A stretch of 64,000 nucleotides of DNA from NCBI GenBank assembly GCA_965213595.1, contig CBDBZO010000001.1, positions 620,001-684,000 of the forward strand. Reading direction: 5' to 3'. A program made the translations under genes and the position numbers. Below the pieces are notes generated by a model that saw only the letters and a list, made by a program, of their open reading frames with translations, was not told the DNA's origin and ran no database searches. Position 1 is the stretch's first letter; every line of letters starts with the position of its first letter. Of this stretch, positions 51,464-60,707 are shown piece after piece. Source of the stretch: JBCCFC01 sp965213595 (GTDB taxonomy: Bacteria; Chloroflexota; Anaerolineae; Caldilineales; Caldilineaceae).

Positions 51464-52414
51464 ATGGAACAGCCTACAACTTTTCACCCCCTGCTCTCCC
51501 ACTACCAAGCGGCTGACCTGCTTCAAGCGCGGGCCGACGGGCACGCGCAGGTCGATGTCTCGCTCGACCTCAACCAAACGCAGCAGCGCGTCACCCTCAC
51601 GCCCGACGGCGTCCTGCTGCCAGCAAATATATACGACGACAGTGCAAAAAAATACCTGGTTGGGTGGGCGCTGCTAGAAAAAGTCGCCCAAGCCGACGCG
51701 GCCTGTTATCAAATTGTTTCTGGGGAAAACGAAGAGGGGGCGCTCGACAAAGTCCAGCGCTTTTCCGAGGCGTACAACCGGCTCTACAGCCTGATGCCCA
51801 CGGCGGGCGCGCCCACGATGTTGATTTCGGGGATTCCCATGCACCGCATCAAAGGCACGGATCCGCAGCGCGACACGCAGAGCAAAATCCGCGCCGCCCG
51901 CCCCTTTGCCTTTAAGCAAAAGGGCGCCGACCAGCCGCCCCTCGTGCTGGATACGGCCACCGGCCTCGGCTACACGGCCATAGCCGCCGCCCGCGTGGCC
52001 GAGCAAAATGGCCTGCCGCCAGACGCCCGCGTCATCACCATCGAGCTTGATCCAGCCGCGCTGGCGGTCTGCCGCCTCAACCCGTGGTCTCGGGAATTAT
52101 TTGACAACCCGCGCATCGAGCAGCGCGTGGGCGACAGCGGCGACGTGGTTCCCGCCTTCGACGACGCCGCCTTCACCCAAATCATCCACGATCCGCCCAT
52201 GTTTGGGCTGGCCGGCCATCTCTATTCGACTCAGTTCTACCGCGAGCTGCACCGCGTGCTGCGGTCGCGCGGTCGCCTGTTTCACTACATTGGCGATCCC
52301 GACAGCAAAAGCGGCAGGACGACGACCCGCGGCGTGCTGCAGCGGCTGGAGCAGGCGGGCTTTCAGCGCATTCAGCGAGTGCCGCAGGCCTTTGGGGTCG
52401 TGGCGCAGAAGTGA
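51464..52414 (+). CDS. Predicted class I SAM-dependent methyltransferase, COG2521-like
   Basis: The 316-residue product has a unique N-terminal half (about 1-155, with 'SGIPMHRIKGTDP') and a Rossmann methyltransferase half. Motif I is 'LVLDTATGLGYTAIAAA', then 'VITIELDPAALAVCRLNPW', 'IEQRVGDSGDVVPAF' and 'QIIHDPPMFGLAGHLYSTQFY' as motif IV. This organisation matches the family first described as predicted archaeal methyltransferases. Its substrate is unknown. It follows the P450 on the same strand and may act on the same metabolite. Confidence 0.8.
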   Translation: MEQPTTFHPLLSHYQAADLLQARADGHAQVDVSLDLNQTQQRVTLTPDGVLLPANIYDDSAKKYLVGWALLEKVAQADAACYQIVSGENEEGALDKVQRFSEAYNRLYSLMPTAGAPTMLISGIPMHRIKGTDPQRDTQSKIRAARPFAFKQKGADQPPLVLDTATGLGYTAIAAARVAEQNGLPPDARVITIELDPAALAVCRLNPWSRELFDNPRIEQRVGDSGDVVPAFDDAAFTQIIHDPPMFGLAGHLYSTQFYRELHRVLRSRGRLFHYIGDPDSKSGRTTTRGVLQRLEQAGFQRIQRVPQAFGVVAQK

Positions 52415-52455
52415 GAATTTTGACGCAGAGGACGCCAAGCATTGATTTGTGGAAG

Positions 52456-52599
52456 AGTCTAAGGCTATTCCAAGGAAATAAATATCCCGCTACGGTAGCG
52501 TCCCCGGCACGCGCCACACGCCTCTTGGTCATCGGCCTCGGTTCCGGTGCGTGCCGGGGACGCGGATGGCCGGTATACTTAATGCTCTGGAATGGTCTA
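52456..52599. repeat. Palindromic interspersed element, copy A
   Basis: A 144-base unit with ends AGTCTAAGGCTATTCCAAGG (left) and a right end whose complement begins TAGACCATTCCAGAGCATTA. In the middle, GCGTCCCCGGCACGCGCC (52498-52515) pairs with 52546-52563 with one mismatch. The same design, in opposite orientation, is present at 60843-60976. No protein is encoded; it is a MITE-like or REP-like element. Confidence 0.8.
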
Positions 52600-52797
52600 A
52601 CTCGCGCCCAACTCAACGCCACCCTCGATGTCGAGATCGGCGACCCGCCGGGCCCCACTGCCCGCTCGACCCCTACGCCCTCCCGCCTGCTCATTCGAGT
52701 GGAACAAAACTCCCCCTTGCTCCGTCCCAAGAACAACTTGTCCACTTCACCAACCCGCTGTACCCTTAGCGGAGACGGGATACGAAGCTTCGCGCTC

Positions 52798-52861
52798 AAG
52801 TGACGGTCGCTGCCTGCCAGTAGATGACTTAACCGACATCGCCAGGCAGCGACCGTCACTT
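52798..52861 (+). promoter_or_regulatory. Strong leader hairpin upstream of the macroglobulin gene
   Basis: A perfect 19-base stem (AAGTGACGGTCGCTGCCTG at 52798-52816 with 52843-52861) encloses a 26-base loop, 43 bases before the macroglobulin ATG. No T-run follows. It may be a regulatory leader structure or another small palindromic insertion. The rest of 52600-52904 holds no gene. Confidence 0.55.
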
Positions 52862-52904
52862 TCCACGCCATGCTCTGTGTCCAAACTACTACGGAGCCAC
52901 TCTC

Positions 52905-55900
52905 ATGATTCCTCGTCTCAAGCGTTTGCCTCATCGCCTTTCGCTGTATGGACGGCGCGCCCTCTTTGCTGGTATCATCACGGCTCTGCTATTCGCGGAG
53001 CTACCCATGATGCCCATCAGCGCGGCTCAGCCGCTCGCGCCCCAGCCTAGCCAGTCGTCCCAAATCGAGCCGATCGACCAACCGGTCGACGGCCAAAACG
53101 GCGCGCTCGCCCTCACCCTGAGCGAGGGGGCCGAGCGACCGGACGCCGTCGCCGCGCGCCCAGTCACCCAGGGCACGCCCTTGAGCGGGGCCGAAACCCA
53201 AGCCATCCTCGACCGCCTGCCCACCCTCGACGCCCCCGCCAGCGACCAGCAGGCGTTCCGCCTGCCCGCCGAATCGCTGCCGCCGCCGCGCACGGGCGAA
53301 ACGATCAGCGAAACCTTTCCGCCCACCGAAACCGTTACCCAAACCGCCGAGGTTGTGGATGGCCCGCTGGCGGTGCTGCGCTTCTCGCCCGAAGGCGAGA
53401 TTCCGCTGGCCCCCTTCCTCAACGTCACCTTTAACCAGCCGATGGTCCCGCTGGCGACGGTCGAGGAATTGAGCGAACAGGACGTGCCCGTCACGCTCTC
53501 GCCCGATGTGCCGGGCACGTGGCGCTGGCTCGGCACAAGGACGTTGACCTTTGAATACGACGATGCCAATTCGGAGAATTCTCGCTTTCCGATGGCCACA
53601 GTTTTCACGGCCACCGTTCCCGCCGACACCGTGTCGGCCACGGGGAACGCGCTGAGCGAGCCGGTGTCGTGGAGCTTTCGCACGCCGCCGCCCCAACTTG
53701 AAACATCGTCCCCCAACTTTGGCCCGCAGCCGCTGGAGCCGCTCTTCTTCGTCAGCTTCAACCAGCGCGTCGACCCCGCCGCCGTGCTCGACACCATCTC
53801 GGTGCGCGCGGGCGGCGAGGAGTTCGCCCTGCGCTTGGCAACGCAAGCCGAAATCGACGCCGACGCGACCGTGAAGTCGCTGCTGAAGCGGGCAAACGAC
53901 GAGACGTGGCTCGCCTTCCGCGCGGAAGCGCCGCTATCGGCGGGCACGACCGTCGCCGTGAACGTCGGCCCCGGCACGCCCTCCGCCGAAGGGCCGCTAA
54001 CCACCGAAGACGCCCAGTCCTTTACCTTTGAGACGTACAGCGCCCTGCGCGTGGACGACCAAAGCTGCGGCACGCGCGAGTACGGCGACTGCGCCCCCTT
54101 CTCGCCGCTGACCATCTTCTTCAACAACCCGCTCGACGAGTCCGCCTTCGATCCGTCTCAGGTGCAAATCGAGCCCGAACTGCCCGACGCCGTCATCGAG
54201 GCCATCGGCAGCACCCTGCGCATCCGCGGCGCGACGCAGGGCCGCACGACCTACACCGTCACCCTCAGCGGCGAGCTATTGGACGCCTTTGGCCAAACGC
54301 TGGGCAGCGACGCCGAGGTGACCTTTCGCGTTGGCCCCGCTGGCGAGGCGCTCTTTGGCCCCAACCAGCCCCTTGTCACGCTCGACCCGGCGGACGAGCA
54401 GCCGTCGCTGACCGTTTACTCGGTGAATTACAGTTCGCTGCGCGTGCGCGTCCACCGCGTCGCGCCGGAGGATTGGCCGCAGTTTCTACAGTTCCGCGAC
54501 GTCTACAATCGCAACCGTGAGCAGCGCGACTCGCTCTCGCCGCCCGGTGAAAATTTGCGCGACGAGACCCTCACCGTTAACAGCGCCGACGACGCACTCA
54601 CCGCCACCGACATTGATCTGAGCGACGTCCTCGGCGACAGCGCCTACGGCCACTTCGTCGTCACGGTCGAGCCGCCCGCCGGGCTGCTGGAGCGCACGCC
54701 GTTGAACAATATGTTTGGCGGCAACCGCCCCGTCGTCCACGCCTGGGTGCAGATCACCGAGATGGGGCTCGATCTCTTCCACGACCACAGCGAGCTCGTC
54801 GCCTGGGCCAATCGGCTCGACGACGGCGCACCCCTGGGCAACGTCGACCTGCGCCTCTTTCCCAGCGACGCCGCGGCCACCACGAGTGACGACGGCACGG
54901 CGCGCTTCAATCTCTCCGCCAGCGGCGATGCGCTGCTGATTGCCCAGCGCGAAACCGAGGCGGGCGTCGACGTCGCGCTGCTGGCGGGCAGCCCCTACTA
55001 CTACGATGAGGGCTTCTGGCGCAAGCAGCCCATCAACGACGAAGTGCGCTGGTACGTGATCGACGACCGCGCGCTCTACCGACCGGGCGAGGCGGTGCAC
55101 CTCAAGGGCTTTGTGCGCCAAATCGGCGGCACGCAGGGCGGCGATGTCGGCCTGCTGGAGCGGGGCGAGCTCGTCAATTACACGGTCTACGAACCGCAGG
55201 GCAACGAAATCGCCAGCGGCGAGACGACATTGACCGAGCTGGGCGGCTTCGATTTCAGCTTCGACGTGCCCGAAAGCGCCAACCTCGGCTACGCCTATGT
55301 CGAGCTGCGGCTGCCCGCCAGCGCGGTGGGCCAGGCTGCCTACAGCCACGCCTTCCAGATTCAGGAGTTCCGCCCCCCCGAATTCGAGGTCTCGGCCCGC
55401 AACGAGACGACCGGGCCCTACTTTGTCGGCGACGAGGCCGTGGTCGCCGTGGAGGCAACCTACTTCGCCGGTGGCCCGCTGCCGAGCGCGGAGACCAACT
55501 GGAGCGTCACCGCCACGCCGACGGACTACACGCCGCCCGGCTGGCGCGACTTTAGCTTTGGCACGTGGACGCCCTGGTGGCGCTACCACGATGATTACGC
55601 CTACGCCAACGAAATCTTCCAGCAGTTTAGCAGCACGACCGACCCGTCGGGTACGCACTACCTGCGCATCGGCTTCGACGCCACCGCGCAGAACGAACAG
55701 CCGCAGCCGTACAGCCTTCTGGCCAACGCCACCGTGCTCGACGTCAACCGCCAGGCCTACGCCGCGACGACCAGCCTGCTGGTGCACCCGGCGGAGCTGT
55801 ACGTTGGCCTGCGTGGCGAGCGGGTTTTTGTTGACGCCGGCGACCCGCTGACCGTCGACGCGATTGTGACCGACGTGGACGGGAACGCCGTCGCGGGGCG

Positions 55901-58900
55901 CGGGGTGACGTTGGAGGCGTCGCGGCTCGAATGGCGCTACGCCGACGGCGAGTGGAGCGAAGAGGCCGTCGACGCGCAAAGCTGCGAGGTCACCTCGGCG
56001 GCAGAGCCGGTGAGCTGTGAATTTGAGACGGAGAAGGGCGGGCAGTACCGGATCGCTGCCCGCGTGCTCGACGATTTGGAGCGGCCCAACGAGAGCACGC
56101 TCACGCGCTGGGTCAGCGGCGGGGCGCGGCCACCGGCGCGCGGCGTCGAGCAGGAGGAAGTGGTGCTCGTGCCGGACAAGGAGGCGTACCAGCCCGGCGA
56201 CACGGCGCGGCTGCTCGTGCAGTCGCCCTTCTCGCCCGCCGAGGGGCTGCTCACCCTCTCGCGCAACGGCATCATCTCCACCGAGCGCTTCACGATTGAG
56301 GATGGCTCGACGACGCTCGACATTCCGATTGAGGATGGCTACATTCCGAATCTCCACGTCGCGGTCGATCTGGTCGGCAACGCCCCACGCATCGACGACG
56401 CGGGCGAAACGCTGCCCGACCTGCCGCCGCGCCCCGCCTACGCCAGCGGCGGCGTCGAGCTCTCGATCCCGCCGCTCAGTCGCACGCTTTATCTCGCCAT
56501 CGAGCCCGCCGCCACCGCCCTCGAACCCGGCGCGTCGACCGAAATCGACGTGGCGCTGACCGACGCCGCGGGTGATCCCGTCGCCGATGCGGAACTGGCC
56601 GTGATCGTCGTCGATGAGGCGGTGCTCGCGCTGACAAACTATCAGCTCACCGACCCGCTGGCCGTCTTCTACCAGAGCCGCCCGTCGTACGTGAGCCGCT
56701 ACCACTCGCGCGACACGCTCGTGCTCGAAGACCCGCAGTCGCTCGTCGAGCAGGCGCAGCAGGCCGTGCCCGCCGAGGACAGCGCGCCGATGCTGCGCAG
56801 CTTCAGCGACGACGCCGCAGGCGCAATCGCTCCCGCCGCCCCGCCGATGGTCGAGATGCAGATGGAAGAGTCGGCGATGATAACGGATACGGCGATGATG
56901 GATGCAGAAATGATGACGGATGAATCGGCCGGCGCGGATGCCGCCATCGCCGTGCGCAGCAACTTCAACCCGCTAGCAACCTTCGCGCCCGACGTGCGCA
57001 CGGACGCCGACGGTCGCGCCACGATCGAGGTCGAGCTGCCGGACAACCTCACCCGCTACCGCATCATGGTTGTGGCCGTGGCCGGGCGCCAATTCTTTGG
57101 CAGCGCCGAAGCCAACCTCACCGCGCGCCTGCCGCTAATGGTGCGCCCCTCCGCGCCGCGCTTCCTCAACTTCGGCGACGCGTTTGAGCTGCCCGTCGTC
57201 GTGCAAAACCAGACGGATGAGCCGATGGAGGTGCAGGTCGCGCTGGAGGCGACGAATTTAGTGACGACCGACGACGGACGACCGACAACGGTCGTCGATG
57301 GTCAGTCGTCGGTCGTCAGTGCCGGGCAGACCATCACCGTCCCCGCCAACGACCGCGTCGAAGTCCGCTTCCCCGCCTCGACCAGCAGCGCGGGCACGGC
57401 GCGCTTCCAGGTGGCCGCCGTCTCCGGCGCGAGCGCCGACGCGGCGACAATCGATCTGCCCGTCTACACGCCCGCCACCAGCGAGGCCTTCGCCGTCTAT
57501 GGCGTGATCGACGAGGGCGCCGTCGCGCAGCCGCTGCAAACGCCCGAAAATGTCTTCCCGCAGTTTGGCGGCTTGACGGTCAGCACCTCGTCGACGGCCC
57601 TGCAGTCGCTGACGGACGCGGTGCTTTACCTCGTAAGCTACCCCTACGAGTGCTCCGAGCAGATGGCTTCGCGCATCCTCGCCATTTCCGCCCTGCGCGA
57701 CGTGCTCAGCGCCTTTGAGGCCGAGGGGCTGCCCGCGCCGGCGGAAATCGAGGCGTCGGTCGCGCGCGATGTCGAGCGGCTGGTGCAGATGCAGAACCCG
57801 GACGGCGGCTGGCCCATTTGGCAGCGCGGGCGCGATTCGGTGCCCTTCTACTCGATCCACGCCGCGTATTCGCTCGTCCGCGCGCTCGATGAAGACTTTG
57901 CCGTGCCGCAGGAGACGCTCGACCGCGCCATTGAACACCTGCGCGAAATCGAGTCGCACTTCCCAAGCTGGTACAGTGAATTTACGCGCAACACGCTTGC
58001 GGCCTACGCGCTCTACGTGCGCTCGCTGGCGGGCGATGTCGACGCGCCGGCGGCCCGCGCGCTCTTCAACGAGGCCGGGCTGGACGGCACGTCGCTGGAG
58101 GGGCTGGCCTGGCTGCTGCACATCCTGGGCGACGACCCGGCCTCTAGCACGCAGGCGGACGAGATTCGTCGCCACTTCAACAACCGCGCCGTCGAAACGG
58201 CGGGCGCGGCCAACTTTACGACGGACTACGGCGACGACGATTACCTGATGCTGCACTCCAACCGCCGCACCGACGGCGTCATCTTGGATGCGCTGATCGC
58301 CGATCAGCCGGAAAGCGACTTGATTCCCAAAATTGTCAACGGTCTGCTGGCCAACCGCACGCGCGGCCGCTGGACGAACACGCAGGAGAACGTCTTCATC
58401 CTGCTCGCACTGGACAGCTACTTCAACACCTTCGAGGCCACCACGCCCGACTTCGTCGCCCGCGTCTGGCTGGGCGACACCTACGCCGCGCAGCACGAAT
58501 TCGAGGGCCGCACAACAGAAACGCGCGAGACAACCATTCCTATGGAGATTTTGCTGGCCGACGAACCCCCAATTACCACTAACCAATTACCACTAACCAT
58601 TGCCAAAGAAGGCGACGGTCGCCTCTACTACCGCCTCGGCCTCCAGTATGCGCCGGACGATCTCGATCTCGACCCGCTCGACATGGGCTTCACCGTGCAG
58701 CGCGTCTACGAAGCCGTGGACGATCCCGCCGACGTGATGCTGGACGCCGACGGCACGTGGCGCATCAAGGCTGGCGCACGGGTGCGCGTGCGCGTGCAGA
58801 TGGTCGCGGAGAATCGCCGCTACCACGTGGCGCTCGTCGATCCGCTGCCCGCCGGGCTGGAGGCAATCAACCCGGCGCTGGCGACGTCGGAGCCCGTGCC

Positions 58901-59147
58901 CGCCGATCCGAACGACCCATCGCGCAGCCAGTGGTGGTGGTACGGCACGTGGTACGAGCACCAAAATCTGCGCGACCAGCGCGCCGAGGCCTTTACCACG
59001 CTGCTCTGGGAAGGCGTCTACGACTACACCTATGTCGCCCGTGCGACCACGCCGGGGACGTTTGTCGTGCCGCCGGCGAAGGCGGAGGAGATGTATTCGC
59101 CGGAGGTCTTTGGCCGCAGCGGGACGGATCGGGTGGTGGTGGAGTGA
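52905..59147 (+). CDS. Alpha-2-macroglobulin family protein with CSEQ thioester motif
   Basis: Bacterial alpha-2-macroglobulins trap proteases at the cell surface. The 2080-residue product starts with an uncleaved-anchor or signal segment (about 20-42) and has no lipobox. Repeated macroglobulin beta-domains follow, including 'VHLKGFVRQIGG' and 'LYRPGEAVH' in MG domains. A Met/Glu/Ala-rich segment at about 1315-1345 ('MQMEESAMITDTAMMDAEMM') is in the bait-region position. Then come 'DNLTRYRIMVVAVAG' (A2M domain) and 'YPYECSEQMASRIL' with Cys1583, the thioester motif of the helical TED domain. GGAG precedes ATG 52905. No partner penicillin-binding protein is adjacent, unlike the E. coli pbpC pair. 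Two repeat-like DNA segments are translated in frame (57262-57318, 58570-58597). Confidence 0.92.
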   Translation: MIPRLKRLPHRLSLYGRRALFAGIITALLFAELPMMPISAAQPLAPQPSQSSQIEPIDQPVDGQNGALALTLSEGAERPDAVAARPVTQGTPLSGAETQAILDRLPTLDAPASDQQAFRLPAESLPPPRTGETISETFPPTETVTQTAEVVDGPLAVLRFSPEGEIPLAPFLNVTFNQPMVPLATVEELSEQDVPVTLSPDVPGTWRWLGTRTLTFEYDDANSENSRFPMATVFTATVPADTVSATGNALSEPVSWSFRTPPPQLETSSPNFGPQPLEPLFFVSFNQRVDPAAVLDTISVRAGGEEFALRLATQAEIDADATVKSLLKRANDETWLAFRAEAPLSAGTTVAVNVGPGTPSAEGPLTTEDAQSFTFETYSALRVDDQSCGTREYGDCAPFSPLTIFFNNPLDESAFDPSQVQIEPELPDAVIEAIGSTLRIRGATQGRTTYTVTLSGELLDAFGQTLGSDAEVTFRVGPAGEALFGPNQPLVTLDPADEQPSLTVYSVNYSSLRVRVHRVAPEDWPQFLQFRDVYNRNREQRDSLSPPGENLRDETLTVNSADDALTATDIDLSDVLGDSAYGHFVVTVEPPAGLLERTPLNNMFGGNRPVVHAWVQITEMGLDLFHDHSELVAWANRLDDGAPLGNVDLRLFPSDAAATTSDDGTARFNLSASGDALLIAQRETEAGVDVALLAGSPYYYDEGFWRKQPINDEVRWYVIDDRALYRPGEAVHLKGFVRQIGGTQGGDVGLLERGELVNYTVYEPQGNEIASGETTLTELGGFDFSFDVPESANLGYAYVELRLPASAVGQAAYSHAFQIQEFRPPEFEVSARNETTGPYFVGDEAVVAVEATYFAGGPLPSAETNWSVTATPTDYTPPGWRDFSFGTWTPWWRYHDDYAYANEIFQQFSSTTDPSGTHYLRIGFDATAQNEQPQPYSLLANATVLDVNRQAYAATTSLLVHPAELYVGLRGERVFVDAGDPLTVDAIVTDVDGNAVAGRGVTLEASRLEWRYADGEWSEEAVDAQSCEVTSAAEPVSCEFETEKGGQYRIAARVLDDLERPNESTLTRWVSGGARPPARGVEQEEVVLVPDKEAYQPGDTARLLVQSPFSPAEGLLTLSRNGIISTERFTIEDGSTTLDIPIEDGYIPNLHVAVDLVGNAPRIDDAGETLPDLPPRPAYASGGVELSIPPLSRTLYLAIEPAATALEPGASTEIDVALTDAAGDPVADAELAVIVVDEAVLALTNYQLTDPLAVFYQSRPSYVSRYHSRDTLVLEDPQSLVEQAQQAVPAEDSAPMLRSFSDDAAGAIAPAAPPMVEMQMEESAMITDTAMMDAEMMTDESAGADAAIAVRSNFNPLATFAPDVRTDADGRATIEVELPDNLTRYRIMVVAVAGRQFFGSAEANLTARLPLMVRPSAPRFLNFGDAFELPVVVQNQTDEPMEVQVALEATNLVTTDDGRPTTVVDGQSSVVSAGQTITVPANDRVEVRFPASTSSAGTARFQVAAVSGASADAATIDLPVYTPATSEAFAVYGVIDEGAVAQPLQTPENVFPQFGGLTVSTSSTALQSLTDAVLYLVSYPYECSEQMASRILAISALRDVLSAFEAEGLPAPAEIEASVARDVERLVQMQNPDGGWPIWQRGRDSVPFYSIHAAYSLVRALDEDFAVPQETLDRAIEHLREIESHFPSWYSEFTRNTLAAYALYVRSLAGDVDAPAARALFNEAGLDGTSLEGLAWLLHILGDDPASSTQADEIRRHFNNRAVETAGAANFTTDYGDDDYLMLHSNRRTDGVILDALIADQPESDLIPKIVNGLLANRTRGRWTNTQENVFILLALDSYFNTFEATTPDFVARVWLGDTYAAQHEFEGRTTETRETTIPMEILLADEPPITTNQLPLTIAKEGDGRLYYRLGLQYAPDDLDLDPLDMGFTVQRVYEAVDDPADVMLDADGTWRIKAGARVRVRVQMVAENRRYHVALVDPLPAGLEAINPALATSEPVPADPNDPSRSQWWWYGTWYEHQNLRDQRAEAFTTLLWEGVYDYTYVARATTPGTFVVPPAKAEEMYSPEVFGRSGTDRVVVE

Positions 59148-59232
59148 CCCCATCCCCTACGCGCTGGTTCTACGCCGATGAAGCCTCGGAAGCCCCTTCC
59201 CCTCTAGAGGGGAAGGGGTTTGGGGATGGGGT
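59148..59232. repeat. REP-like palindrome after the macroglobulin gene
   Basis: ACCCCATCCCC right after the stop codon pairs with GGGGATGGGGT near 59222-59232, and 59193-59218 is a perfect 26-base palindrome centred on TCTAGA (CCCCTTCCCC on the left). It is a good candidate for terminating the macroglobulin transcript and belongs to the C/G-rich family seen elsewhere in the window. Confidence 0.75.
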
Positions 59233-59321
59233 CTCGCGGCGTCTCTGCCTCGTCGATTTTCTTCGCTCCGTGTATAATACCGCCCAAACCTTTCACACCA
59301 CACGAGGAAATCCAACGACCG

Positions 59322-60707
59322 ATGTTTACGCATACCCTTCGCGCTTTCGTCCTGCTGTCTACCTTCGCCCTGCTGACTCTAGCCTCGCCCACCCAAGCCG
59401 CCAACATCGCCGAAGCCGACGCGCCGACCCAGCCCAACTGGCTGGAGCCGCGCGGCATCAACATCGTCGACCTGGTGGGCGAAGTGCCCGAAGCACACCT
59501 GCAAGGGGCAATTCTCTCCTACATGGCGGGCTACGTGCAGTACGAATCGGGCACGCGCGAGGGCGACGTCGTCATGATCAACACGCGCATCACGCCGCGC
59601 TTTTTCGAGGTGAGCGGCGGCCTGGGCACGCGCACCGCCTGCCTCGGCATGCACGGCTTTTTTGATCAGCAGACGACCGTGATGCCCGCGGGCACGGCCC
59701 GCTTCTTCAACGGCGACCGCGACGTGACGGAGAGCGCCTACGTGGTGCGCTACAACCCCGCGGGGCAGCGGCAGCCCGTCGCCCCGCCCCGCGCGTTTGA
59801 TCGCTACCCCGTGGGCGACGACCGCGCGGCGCGCTTTGACGACGACGGCGCGCTCATCATCCCCGCCAACATGGGCTGCGTGCTCAACCTGCAGGGCAAG
59901 TTTGAGAATCTGCGCGCCACCTTTGTCTTCAACGCGCCAAAGCTGATCGAGATCGACGTGCTGGGCAGCGAGAGCTTCGCCTTCCGCTCCTACATCGGCG
60001 TCGGCGACGCGGGCGCGATCGACCCGCTGCGCAGCCAGCTCGTGCGCCGCTTTGGCGAGCGCCACGACAAGTTTGAGCTCTCGCCGCCGGGCGGCACGGA
60101 GTTTGTGCTGCTCAACTACCCGCCCACGCCCGTTGATCCGTACGCTTCGCCGCGCACGGCGGAGAACATCAGCAGCGGCGGCAGCGGAACCTACCGCTTT
60201 GGCCGCGTCGGCGACAACACGCTCTCGGTCGATCACGTCAACTCGATGCTGCTGCCGCTCTACGGCCAGTACCAGGATGTAGACCAGGGCGGTGGCGAAT
60301 ACCTCAACTTCTTCGGCAATGCCAATCGACTGGCTGCGCCCGAATACTTTGTCCCCGTTGGCGTGAATTACGATCCGTGTATGCAAAGCGGCAGCTGCCC
60401 CGGCAGCCTGCTGGACGAAATCCTCAGCGCCGAGATGGAGATGACGCTCTACTACTACAGCGTTCGCCGCGTGGCAACGGGGCTGAACCAGGTGCCGCTG
60501 CGGGCGGTTGGCGACGGCTTTGGGCGCGCGGTCGCGAGCGCCGCGCCCGTGCAGCAGACGATCCCCGCCCAGCGCGACAACCCCGTCTACCTGCCGCTGA
60601 TCGTTGGCCCGCCCGTCGATGTCGAGCCGGACGAGCCCGGCGCCGACTGTCCCTGCGGCTGGTTTACCGAGGATGGGCGGATGGTGGATTTTGTGCCGGG
60701 CGATTGA
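59322..60707 (+). CDS. Secreted protein of unknown function
   Basis: The 461-residue product has a signal peptide ('AFVLLSTFALLTLASPTQAA') and no membrane helix later. I do not recognise the family. Visible features are 'EPRGINIVDLVGEVPEAHLQGAIL', several Cys (a pair in 'RTACLGMHG' and in 'ANMGCVLNLQG', a 'CMQSGSCPG' loop and a C-terminal 'CPCGWFTEDG') and Asp/Gly-rich turns. 'NPVYLPLIVGPP' near the end is the kind of 'LPL' tail common in exported proteins of Chloroflexota. I start at ATG 59322, which directly precedes the signal peptide. It follows the macroglobulin and may share its surface role. Confidence 0.65.
   Translation: MFTHTLRAFVLLSTFALLTLASPTQAANIAEADAPTQPNWLEPRGINIVDLVGEVPEAHLQGAILSYMAGYVQYESGTREGDVVMINTRITPRFFEVSGGLGTRTACLGMHGFFDQQTTVMPAGTARFFNGDRDVTESAYVVRYNPAGQRQPVAPPRAFDRYPVGDDRAARFDDDGALIIPANMGCVLNLQGKFENLRATFVFNAPKLIEIDVLGSESFAFRSYIGVGDAGAIDPLRSQLVRRFGERHDKFELSPPGGTEFVLLNYPPTPVDPYASPRTAENISSGGSGTYRFGRVGDNTLSVDHVNSMLLPLYGQYQDVDQGGGEYLNFFGNANRLAAPEYFVPVGVNYDPCMQSGSCPGSLLDEILSAEMEMTLYYYSVRRVATGLNQVPLRAVGDGFGRAVASAAPVQQTIPAQRDNPVYLPLIVGPPVDVEPDEPGADCPCGWFTEDGRMVDFVPGD

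Noticed and set aside
54486..56705. Long antisense open frame (739 codons) inside the macroglobulin gene
   Set aside because: It is an overlap shadow of a GC-rich gene: its translation is Arg/Gly/Val-rich without any motif, while the opposite strand encodes clear macroglobulin domains throughout.
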